A stretch of 64,000 bases of DNA. Origin: Vanilla planifolia (taxonomy: Eukaryota; Streptophyta; Magnoliopsida; Asparagales; Orchidaceae). The notes beneath the pieces are model-generated. The model was not told the origin of the DNA, searched no databases, and saw nothing but the letters and a program-made list of their open reading frames with translations. Shown piece by piece: positions 50,161 through 61,000 of this stretch. The stretch's first letter is position 1. Each line of letters starts with the position of its first letter. The DNA lies in assembly GCA_023846275.1 (NCBI GenBank), contig CM043869.1, positions 13,859,501 through 13,923,500 of the forward strand, read 5' to 3'. Made by a program: the position numbers and the translations under genes.

Positions 50161-50526
50161 TGTAACTTTTTTTGGTGAGATATTATCTCAAATTAATCAA
50201 ATTATCTTTCTCTAAAGAATCTCTTCTTTACTTAATCACCTATCCTAAAATTTCTTTAATTCTAGTATGTTTATTTATATAATTCTTATAGGATCTAAGT
50301 CTAGGTTGCGCTCATAAGATACGTTATCTTTTGAAGGCTTATGATTTTACTTATATCACTGAGGATCTTTTCACATGTAGTTGATGTGAAACTTATTCAC
50401 TCTGTTGGTTCTCATATGTAAGTGTTCTTTTAGATTTTCCTTTTATTTTTAAGTAGCTTTGACCCCTATACTTTGCATGTTCTGATAGTCATTCCATCCT
50501 TCTTAAGTAGTTAGTCAAGTATTACA
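50161..50526 (-). repeat. 3' LTR of the Cassandra-like TRIM
   Basis: 366 bp, termini TGTAAC...ATTACA. The 5S-like part covers about 50226-50305 and is more decayed than in the other LTR (minus strand: GATCCTATAAGAATT, then TTTTAGGATAGGTGAT). Confidence 0.65.
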
Positions 50527-50585
50527 TATCCATTAGCTTCTACTTGGTTCATACTAAAACTATATTAGACTAAAGAAAGTCAACT

Positions 50586-50597
50586 TTAATACCATAT
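50586..50597 (-). other. Primer-binding site of the TRIM
   Basis: The plus strand TTTAATACCATAT ends at 50597. On the minus strand it gives ATA then TGGTATTAAA immediately inside the 5' LTR. Confidence 0.6.
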
Positions 50598-50919
50598 TGT
50601 AACATCTCAACCTTCTTTGGTGATGTATTATCCTAAACTAAACTAGTTTTGTCATTCTTTAGAAGATACTTTCTTTACTTGGTCAACCATTTTAAAATTT
50701 CTCTAGTTTTAGCATACTTAACTATGGAGTTCTCATAAGATTCAAACCCACATTACCCCTAAAAAGCACATCATTATTTCAAGACTTATAACTTTACTTA
50801 TATCACTTGAGATATTCTCTCATATAATAGGTGTATAATTTATTCACACTCTTAGCCCACATATTTCAGATGTTTTGATAGTCCTACCATCCTTCTAGGG
50901 TAGTCAATTATGTGTTACA
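50598..50919 (-). repeat. 5' LTR of the Cassandra-like TRIM
   Basis: 322 bp with perfect inverted termini TGTAAC/GTTACA. The 5S-like part covers about 50669-50745; box A lies at 50711-50723 and the box C-like end at 50681-50690, in the 5S order on the minus strand. Confidence 0.7.
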
Positions 50920-52029
50920 CCTATTAATTTTTCTCTAATATAAGACATGTTCATAAGATAAAAGAACTAGATGAAATACATACTTTAAAAGTAATTTAAA
51001 ATGAGTGAAATATTTTAAAAACATTTCTCACTAACACTTTAAATGTCATTAAATCTTAGTATCTAAATTAAATAGTTATAGGTCTTATATATTAATATTA
51101 ATAAATATGACTCTAAAATGATATTGTCCTTATTTCCTCAACTTTTGTGCTTCTTTTAGTGCAAGTTATTATCTACGCCAAAATATTTTCAATAAGATAT
51201 TGAGTCAAGAATAAGCTTTTTAAATGATTTATCTATTTAATTTTGAGATGTATAATCTAAAATATTTAACAAAAATATTAATAAAATAATTATATTATAA
51301 TCTAATTAATGGTACAAAGACCCAGGGTAATTTGGTTCAATAATATTCTTATTTTAATAATGACAAATCATTAAATGAATATTACAATAAAATTATATTA
51401 AAACTTGTAAGCATATAATTCTTTTCCTTAATATATGCAATTTAAACAATATAAAATTAGTAATAAAGATGCTTGAAAAAGTCTTTCATTTTATACTTCT
51501 CTCTCCCCATTTTTATCATGCATAAAAAAATAAGTAAAATTTGTAAACAATTTGTTAAATACATCAAAGACAAGAAACCAAACAGTGTAAATCAATGATA
51601 ATCACCACATGTTAGAAATTTAACAAATAAGGACCAAGAGTTCACTAAGTACACTTGTAGAAATCTAAAGATAATTCCACTTATTGATATATAAAATAGT
51701 AAAAATTATTTGTTGATAAATTTCTTGAAAGGGTTCAATTTCTTTTCTCTCCTTATTTTTATGAATGAGTTAATTTTAAAGGACTTCAAAGTCAAAATAT
51801 ATAAGTATATACAAATTAGATATTTAGACTATTTCAATATACTTTCATAAAAGTATCTCTCTTTTTTATTCAATTAAGGAAGGCATACATATTATAATAA
51901 GTTTAAACTTCAAATTTTAGAACCTAAACAAATTTGATTTTGACCAATCTATCAAGTGATCTAGTTTTTCTAAGTACATTATGATCATTCCTCTCAACCC
52001 AACCATAAGCAAATTAGTTAGAGTTAAAA

Positions 52030-53150
52030 TTTAGCCTAATCTTGTAGTTTTTAGAAATATGTCCCCTTCTCAAATAACATTTGCAAGTAATAGAAGAAGC
52101 ATACAAAAAATTATCTATAACATAACATAAATTTATCAATGTAAGATATAACATTTTTATGCATATGATGAGATAAAAATAATTGAATGTAATTTTTTAA
52201 ATTGATCAAAAATAATTTTATCTTTTGTATTCAAACTAAAGGTTTTGGCATGTTCATCTCTAATTTAATATAATTCATACAAATATTTTGAATTCTTTTC
52301 ATTTAAATCTTCATAAAAGCTAAAGTATTCACTATGATCATTTTTAAATTTCTTAAAAAATATTTTCAAAATATTGATTAATTTAATCAAGTTACTTTCT
52401 AATTCTTTATAGGAGAGTTTTCTTGCCTCATAGTCATCACTCTCAAGTAAGTCATGATAATGTGCCATGAAGCAAACTAATTCTTTTCACATATATATTC
52501 CTCTCACTACTTGAGGATGATAATATAGATTTAAATCACTCAATATAACCATGTTGCTCATCTTCTTATTTTCTTCTTAAGCTTTTTCTTCTTGTTTCTC
52601 TTCTCTGTCAATTTTGAACAATCAAGGAATAGGTATCCCCTCACCTTACACTCATGGTAATGCACCTCAACAATTATTCTTCCTTGTTTACTTTTGGTTT
52701 CTTTCCTTTTGTCCACTAGCCATGAACTTGTGAGCTCGTAGGCTAAAGCAACTTCATCTTATGTTCGAAGGTGTAGATATTTTCTTTGTTCTCACAAAAA
52801 TTCTACAGCTTATATCAAACAATATTAGCAATATCTAAATTCATAATTCATTCAACTTCAATATTTCATGAACCACATGAAGGATATTTAGAGCTAAAAA
52901 ATTAAGTTGAACTCTATATTTTTCTTCTAGTAAAATTTCACTTAAAAACTTTCTAAAAATCTTATTACCAATTCGTTTATACATGAACTCAAAATCATTC
53001 ACAACAATATCCCATAATTCAATGTCGGCGGATTCGATTTGATTTTTCTTTAAAGAACTACACTTCTCTAGAAACAAATGAGGACAATGAGAAGAAGTCC
53101 CTTCACTCAAAGAAGTATGTTTATCAACCATTGTGTGAGACATCAAAGGG
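52030..53150 (-). pseudogene. copia gag remnant, minus strand
   Basis: Two open stretches and a knuckle relic follow the gag order on the minus strand. 53146-52841 contains ELWDIVVNDFEF and YRVQLNFLALNILH, matching the W..I and VQLN..A.N.L blocks of long-gag copia elements. 52468-52265 is Lys/Glu/Tyr-rich with DLLESDDYEARKLSYKEL, like the acidic coiled-coil part. At about 52110-52057 the peptide CKCYLRRGHISKNYK resembles the CCHC knuckle with the last Cys replaced. The pieces are in different frames. The LTR-like sequence at 53205-53990 lies directly upstream in the minus orientation, so this is the 5' part of one element; pol is not seen downstream. Confidence 0.6.
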
Positions 53151-53204
53151 ATTTTTTTTGGGTCTATTAAACACTAGAAACAATCATGTTGTAATACTAT
53201 TGTT

Positions 53205-53990
53205 GAGAATTGGTGAAAGTGATATTCATACAAGATAGAAAGATTGAATCATGTAAATCATAAGTTTAAATAAATATAAGAAACTTAATAGAGAAATTTT
53301 ATAATTCTTAATTAATCTTATAAAGCTTGTTTATAAATTCTTAGTTACTTTAAAATCTATTTATGTAGAAGTACAAATAAGAAACTACATAATGATTTTT
53401 AAATAATTTGATCAAATAATAGATCTATATTTACCACTAACCAAAATGCTAGGCTTGCAATGAAAAAATGTTTTTCAGAAAAACTAGTCGATAAAACCCA
53501 CATCGAGCCAAAGACAATGGGTTAAAGAAATACATAAATATTGGGCTAGAACTACACATTATGCTAAATGACTTATAAAGTATTGAGACAAAAGACTATA
53601 TCATATCAACCTAAAGAAGCATATTATACTAAGCCAAATGATAATTCAAATAATTGCCCCCAAAAATCATTATAATAGTATTCAAAAAATTAATATAAGA
53701 TCAAATATAAAGTTCTAATAATATGATAAATAATTAATTTAAAAAGTTCAAATAAAAGGTTCTATGACTCAATATAATTCAAACGATGTATACTAAATTG
53801 AAGTTAAAATATTGTAAAAGAGATAAGTAATTTAATTCAATGAAATGAAGGCTTGAGAAATGATGTACAATAAAGCTTGATATTCTAGTCTTGTTATTCT
53901 TCAATTTTCACATTATGTATGATGATCTTTAAGAGAAATATTTTTTAAAAGATATTCAATTGATCATTAACGTATGTTTTATTTTATTTT
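53205..53990 (-). repeat. LTR of the minus-strand copia element
   Basis: The reverse complement aligns by eye with the solo LTR at 43649-44422, including TTAAAAATC-TATGTA, TTTATAAG-AATTAAGAA and GGTAGAT/GGTAAAT landmarks. Between it and the gag remnant (minus strand, near 53195) TAGTATTACAACATG recalls a primer-binding site. The outer end is not sharply defined. Confidence 0.5.
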
Positions 53991-54120
53991 TGAATTTATA
54001 TAAATATTATCAAACTTTCTAACAACTCTAAAAAATCCATAATAACAATAATACAATTTTTCAAAATTTTGTTAAACTAGATATTATTTATATTTTTTTA
54101 TACTAATTGTATTATCTGAT
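53887..54120. repeat. Dispersed repeat, partner of 49385-49600
   Basis: Direct-orientation similarity to 49385-49600. Its first 100 bases overlap the outer part of the minus-strand LTR as drawn, so one of the two boundaries needs adjusting. Confidence 0.4.
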
Positions 54121-54716
54121 TCAATAATCATATTTTTGAATTTAACTCTCGAACATTTTCACAAATAAGGCTAAATCTATATCAATCATGAAGGACATAA
54201 TTTGACTTTTACATTGCATAAAAATTACATCAATTATTTTACTATAGATAGTCAAACCAAATTAAGCCATGTGTCAATTACGTAATAAAACCTATGTAGT
54301 TATATCAAATCTCATTAATATCATGAAACATTATGAATTATAATGAATTAATTTATTATTTTGAGGGTATGTATTAAGTAACCAAAGTTGAGTCCAACTA
54401 TTATAAAGATTCTCAAATGCTTATAAGAGTTTATAGTTAAAAGAATCATCTGGTTTCAATTAAATCTTTGCTAATCAAATATGACTTTAATACTATTTAT
54501 TAAAGATCAATGCTATGCCTAATATACCCTTAAGAAGGCTCATGTATAACCCAATATGTCCTTAATGAATAATTAATAATTAAAAATAAAATAAAAACCT
54601 ATAGTTAAAATCATAACAAACACACACACACATAAAAAAAATTTCTAATTGAGGTATAGATTTAAGCTTAAGCCAAAAAAAAAGTTACCTCCTTAAAATA
54701 GAAAGAAATCCAAAAC

Positions 54717-54806
54717 CCCATCCGTTGCACCAGTGGATAAGACGCGCTCTCATTGATATCCCATCATTCATTGTAAGCTTTCGTTGGGGGTGTTGTTCAA
54801 AATCTC
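54717..54806 (+). other. tRNA-Arg-like relic (pseudogene or SINE head)
   Basis: TTGCACCAGTGGATAAGACGC (54725-54745) resembles the D-arm and A box of plant tRNA-Arg (GGCCTAATGGATAAGGCGT). GTTCAAAATC at 54795-54804 resembles the B box GTTCGAATCC. The spacing is about 25 bases longer than in a normal tRNA, and stems do not pair well, so it is not a functional tRNA. It may be an old tRNA pseudogene or the head of a tRNA-derived SINE. Confidence 0.3.
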
Positions 54807-55050
54807 TATTTAAAAAAATACAAGAAAATAAAAACGATTTTGTCTTTCTTAAATATGTTGTTAATTTTAAATTATATTTTTATCTCAAAAAATATAAAAA
54901 ATGATTTTATAATTATGCAATATTAATGATTTAAAAAAAAATCATTTCATAATAGATTATCAAATATTTAACATTTAGTAATAATTGATCATAATAATTT
55001 TTTCAATATATTTATTAAAAAATTTTCAAACGGCGTAAGCCTTTAAAGAA

Positions 55051-55200
55051 TAGGCGAAACTTTCCACTTCAGAAGACCATGGATATTAATAATTAAGCGC
55101 ACTAAATTAGTGAAGAAAATTGTCTTAAAAGATCTTCTCTTTTCAAAGTGGGCAAAAAGAAGAGGCAAAACTTTCCACTTTAGAGAATCATGGGAATTTA
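55051..55200. repeat. Imperfect duplication with period of about 111 bp
   Basis: TAGGCGAAACTTTCCACTTCAG at 55051 recurs as GAGGCAAAACTTTCCACTTTAG near 55162, each followed by AGAA/ATCATGG-like sequence. No gene is recognised. Confidence 0.5.
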
Positions 55201-56899
55201 GTGGTAGTTTGATCCCTCCGTTACGCATGTTCTGGTTGGAGCATAGGCGACACGTTCCATTATGAAAAATAGAAGAAAATATTTTTACTTTTTAATATAT
55301 ATTTTTTTTGTTATTCAGAAATTAAAATATCTTAATAATTTTTTCGTAAGAAATATTTAAAAATAATATATTATTTTTAATAATAATTTATCAAATAAAA
55401 TATTTCTGTGATCACTTTTAAATTGCTCATATTCCTAACAATAAAAAAGTATAAATCTTTGTCATTTTCAGTCCTAAACAACAACAAGAGTTTCCAAGGG
55501 ACCCTTTGAAGTCAAGGCGACAGAGATGCATAACTAACAAAGTTGTCACAAGAGATTGGAACCAAGGTAGGGTTCTTGCAATATTTCTTAAAAAACTTTA
55601 TTTTTATTAATACTTTCTTTTTAGGAAAAAATTCTTATTCAAGGGAGATAATTGGCTTAGTGACATTATCACATGAAATAATATTATTTAAATATATTAA
55701 ATATTTTATTTGATGATATTATTAATTTTTTTTATTAAAAAATATTATTTTATGACTCTAAATGTCTCTTTAATTGGAATAATATATTGTTTTTCTTGTT
55801 GTTAAATATAAGAAACAATTTATAAATTCTAAATAATGTTAATATTTAAATAATATTATGATTTAGATATTAATATTATTTAATTAGTGTTATTAGAGAG
55901 CCTTTTAAATAAAAATCAAATAAAACTTCATAATAGTCTAACAAAACTAACCAATTTTTGCAAAAAAAGAAAAAAAAAGGAAGTAAGCTGATTTATCAAA
56001 AATGCCAATCTAACAAAAAATTTAGATTCAATAAGGTATTGAAAAGTTATCATTAATTTTTAACTTGTGTAATAATATCTTTTAAAACATTTGTATTTTA
56101 AATATTAATTTTTTTTACTATTTAATCTATATTTATTTATTGTATCTAAAATTTTGATTGATAAATTTAGATACTTGAAAAAGAAAGATAAATAATAAAA
56201 TAAAAACATGAAAATAACAACATGTGTTTTTCAAATTAATCAAAATTGTAAAAAATCAACATTAACTATTATTGTCAAATATCGTTACAACTTTGGGTAA
56301 AAGGGACATGTCCTAATTCAATTGAAATTTTCTTAAACAACTTAATAAATACAAAAATTATATTATACGATAACAAACGACTAGACATAAGAGAATATAA
56401 TATAACAAAATGACAAAAATATACAAGCATCTCTTACAAGTAACAAATTGTACGTAAATCTGTGGACTTTTGAACAATAGTTGGTTTGGGATCTATCTAT
56501 TTCATAGATTTGATCTTCGTTTTAAAAGAAATTTAAAATTGTATTTGTATTTAATTTCTTAGTATTATCTTATTATGAGTTATAGATTTCACCTTAAACT
56601 TTTCATTCATATAACATTTCAAACATCATTTTTTATATAATATACGAAAATAAGGAGCTTATACTTATGAGTTTTATATGTATAATATCTATAATGATAT
56701 TATAATACAATATTATGTGAGACATGATTAGGTATCATGATATGAAATAAAAATAACTTTTTTAAATATTTTCACATGTTTAATATGATATGTGATTAGC
56801 TTTTAGCACGTAGTGCAAGACTTGGTAGATGTTAGCTACAAACAATATTATGAGATATATCAAAAAGCTTTCCTTATTACCTCTTAATACTTTGTGTTA
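55201..56899. other. AT-rich spacer
   Basis: No gene is seen. A small G+C-richer patch at 55490-55575 (AGTCAAGGCGACAGAGATG) ends in AAGGTAGGG, which could be an exon/donor relic. It is too short to interpret. Confidence 0.35.
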
Positions 56900-57725
56900 G
56901 ATATATTAAGTAAAGATAATAAGATTGAGATTTCCTTAGCTATCTTTAATATGTATTGCATTACTTAATATATTAAGAACATAATATGATTAATATGATT
57001 AATCGACTATGACATATATAAACTAAGGTCTATATATAATATGATATAATGACAAAATAAAAATAAGATTAGATGAGATGTGATGATATAAAGAAGAGAT
57101 GGTAGTCATTTAGAAAATATAAGAAATTAGGCCTCTTTAATATTGAAAACATAAAAACATATGAGAATGATAAAAGATAGAATTATTAAAGTTTGATTAT
57201 AAAAAAAATTATTATCATTATATGAATAATATAGATTTTTTATTTGTGCACATATATAATACATAATATTTTATTTAGTTGTGATATGTTTTTATTGAGT
57301 ATGGTAATATTGCCATGTTTTTGTTACTATTTATTATTTTTATTTTATATCAAAATATTATTATAATAGAAATTTATTTATTGTGTTTTTAAAATTTATT
57401 CATTTGCTTATATTACAAGTTATGTTATATAATCATATAAATATGATGAACAAAATGAGATATAAGTTGAGAGATTTGTTATAGAAAGATATTTTGAGGG
57501 GTATTATACCTTATATATTTTGGTCTTTTATGTAATATATTGATACTGAGATTTTGTTTATCAACTATAGTATGATAATATAGATGTTGGTTTTTTTTTG
57601 AGAAATATTTTTAAAAATTATTTTAAATTCAATGTTATTATCATCTTATATGTTATATTTATGTCATTTACATTACTACTATATTATGATTTAACCAAAT
57701 TTATTATGATTTATGTGTATTATTG
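56900..57725. repeat. Dispersed AT-rich repeat, copy 2
   Basis: Direct-orientation partner of 44480-45400; see there for landmarks. 56620-56850 may extend the match and also resembles about 34350-34560. Confidence 0.4.
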
Positions 57726-57964
57726 GATAAAAAAAGATTTTGATTTTTATTGTGAAGTTGTTTGTGATTCATGATTGATTTTTACAAAGTTGTAATACAC
57801 ATAAATTGTGAAATTAAGATTATAAGTTTTTTTTTTATTTTAAGATATCTTTCCAAGGAAAAATATCAATAATAGCATTTGGTATTCCTTTGTAGTAGAA
57901 TTGAATGGTCTATTAATCAAGTGAATCATTTGTTTAACTTGAACAAGAGATAATGTAAGGGATT

Positions 57965-57966
<2 letters not shown>

Positions 57967-58000
<34 letters not shown>
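57967..58000. repeat. (AC)17 microsatellite
   Basis: Uninterrupted AC run, continuing as ATACACAT. Confidence 0.95.
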
Positions 58001-58006
<6 letters not shown>

Positions 58007-58009
58007 ATA

Positions 58010-61000
58010 AAATAAACCCATTGCTTAATAACTTAGTTGTGAGACTTAAGAAAAGAAATTAAGGTAAGAAGGTGGTTGAATAAGAGGATTAAAGATGGAG
58101 AAATTGAGTAAAAAATAGAGAAGAGATCAATGAAGTGGAAATTGTTATGAGAGAAATTTTCGAAAGAGAAAGATAAGAATTTTGTATGGAGTATAAGCTT
58201 GTTTTCAAAGGGAAGAATTAAATGCAAAAAATGAAAAATTTAGGCCATGTTAGAAATTGTGAGAGTTTTAAAAAATGTAATGAGTTAGCAAATCGCAAAT
58301 GAATTTTGGATTGCTTGGCATCATTATTGTGAATTTCATATCTTTAGTAGTTCAATTTGATAGCTTAATCCTATAGATTGGACAATTTTATTGAATCTCT
58401 CAAAATGAATGGTTGAAGGTGATTGGATGGGATAATTAAATCAATTACTTGATTAAAAAGTAAGGGTTGGTTTAATTCAAGAAACAAAATTGTAAAAAAT
58501 ATAAAAAAAATAATATAATAAATTTGAAAATAAGTAGACATTCTAATTTATTATATCATGACATTTCTTCAAAGGAAAATAAACTATAGAGAACATAGGC
58601 AATTTTTTTGTAGAGTATTTAATTATTTATACGATGGCTATTGTAAGTGAAATATTTGTAAAAGTGATGTATAGTTGTACACTGATTGGATTATAATATA
58701 GTCAATACGAACTGACATGCTTATGCTTTTTTTATTAAAGTTTGTTTATATTATCTTATCTAAATATCGTGCACATTGCTGTTGTATTTATGTCATAACA
58801 ATTCATTATAAGGATAGCCTTCCTACAAGAGAGAAATTGAATTATACTTTGAACAAATTTGAGTAAGTAATCCTAAACCAAATTATATAATATTATTATT
58901 AATGTTAACTTAACTATTTTTTTTTAAAAAATTATTTTAAAACTTTGAAAGATATTATGTGTGATTATAATAAATAAAGACACAAAAATTTTCAAATGAT
59001 TTGACATACTTACATTCACCCCTAACCATGAAAGATCATATGCACTAATAAATTATCATTTGTTGTCCAAAAAAAAAACAAGTGAAATATCTTTATAGAA
59101 GGGATCCACAAGGATTACAAATAGCCCAAAAAAGCTAAACAAGTAGTGGTTTACTGCAACCACAATATGACAACAAATATATTAAAAAAAGGAAAAATAA
59201 AAATAAATTCTTGACAATATGACTTATACAATAATTATCTAAAACTAATGCAAATCTCAAGAGACACACTAAAAGAGAATAAGCAATGATGTCATCAATT
59301 AAAAGTTGAAACAAAGATAGTAGGAGTGAGACTATAGATGCTTTTTCAAGAGTATTAGAAATCTAAAATAACAAATCTTTTCCTCATAGTTATGATGATG
59401 ATAATGATTCCTTAACTTGAATATTTTTCATTAGATTTTTTTCTCAAAGTTTAATCCTTTATTTAAAGAAAAAGGATTCATAAATGGTTGAATATGAAAA
59501 TGTTAATGGCTAAGCAACAACTATAATTCATTTCTTTAAAGGTTAAGTTAGTTATTACAAGTTTTTCACATTGATTTTTCTATATGATCAATAATAGCAC
59601 TCTGTATGATGAATTAAAAATGAACTGTGTAGATCGCAAAATGAATATTAAAATATATTTTGAAATTCTAGGGTTTATATGTAACAGGGTAGCTCCAATA
59701 CAAGAATTGATTGCACTATATGATTGATAAATACTGAATTGTACAAAATTCTTAACACTTATTTTATTCATCTTTCTTTAGTTAGAAGATGATCATAATA
59801 GATGACATGTATCTTATATGAATACTTTTGTACTATGACTTAGCCATTTTCCTCATAATCTATTTAGGAATATAGTAAAATATGAATGAACATATTGTAT
59901 GAAGAGTTGAACTCTTTTAACTATACTCAATTGGATTATGCTATTACTTTTCATACATTAGTTGTTAATATTAATCATATTATACAATAGATATATCGTG
60001 TTGTATGATAAGTATAATTTTAGTATATTTAAAAGTTCATATTTTCCTTTACACTCAGTTATATAATTAAGTTTTAATTGATAAAAATTTACTTAGAAAG
60101 CTTTGAAAATATTACAAATTAGTTGATGAAAGTGAAAGAGGGTATGAAAGATGGTTGAGATGAAACATGAAGTTAGTTTAAACAAGATGAGGTCCTAAAT
60201 TTAACTAGAAAATATTACATAGGTCTTAACATTCTAAGTATAGAAAGAATTAAATAAAGTATACTCATGATAGCTACTACACCATTAATAGAGAGTTCCT
60301 TAATATGTTGATCACATGTATAAAGTACATCCTTGATTAAGACATATGGTGATACATATGTCATCTCATCTTAAATTATCATCTTGTATTTTTCTTAAGG
60401 CATTCATTTAGACAATACATTAGTACACTTAATCAGGTGATTTTATTATGATCAAATTCACACATAAGATCATTTGATTAATAATAGTACATAACTATAA
60501 TTCACATGTTTTTAAACAAATACTTAAGAACAAAAATAATCTTGAAAAATTAAGAAAGATGTAAAGAACAACAAACATTTTAATGTGAATAAAAAAGAAA
60601 GAAAATATCAAAGGAATGGAACAAATGTTAATAAGGTAAATTGATAATTATTTCTCTAAATTTCATGCTTAGCCATTTTTGGTCAAGTTATGATACATTA
60701 AGGCTTAGACCTATAGAAGATAGGTTAGCCATTGTAGTTATTCATGTGATCTTTAAGGCTTTATCCTTCATATGGGTTTGTTGCTACTATTATTATTTGG
60801 ACATTTAGTCATTGAACTCTAGGTAATGGCTTTGTCATCACTTGAGACATAGATTACTAAGGAAATTAAGACTCATTAGATAACAATATAATATATTAAA
60901 TGTATAATATATTTAATTTTTATTATAATTGTTTATCATATACTTTCATAAACTCATGTTGTTTATTTGATACATCTATTCATATACTAGTGTAGACTCG

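Larger units (their letters stand above)
50161..50919 (-). mobile_element. Cassandra-like TRIM (LTRs with 5S rRNA-like sequence)
   Basis: Two direct repeats, 50161-50526 (366 bp) and 50598-50919 (322 bp), both start TGTAAC and end in TTACA, and flank only 71 bp. On the minus strand the internal part begins with a primer-binding site three bases from the LTR (TGGTATTAAAGT, nine of twelve to the Met-tRNA site). On the minus strand both LTRs contain a stretch matching the 3' half of plant 5S rRNA in the right order: AGAACTCC, AGTTAAGTATGCT (box A; AGTTAAGCGTGCT in 5S), and a GGATGGGTGACC-like box C read as ATGGTTGACC. Short LTRs, no ORF, total 759 bp and 5S in the element orientation are the diagnostic traits of Cassandra TRIMs. 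The 5S part is decayed mostly by G/C to A/T changes, so this is an old copy. Confidence 0.75.

Noticed and set aside
50161..50919. Plain tandem duplication rather than a mobile element
   Set aside because: Matched TGTAAC/TTACA ends on both copies, a primer-binding site at the correct edge and the 5S-like sequence on the element strand fit a TRIM better.
54717..54806. Functional tRNA gene
   Set aside because: A- and B-box-like parts are too far apart and a proper acceptor and anticodon stem cannot be formed.
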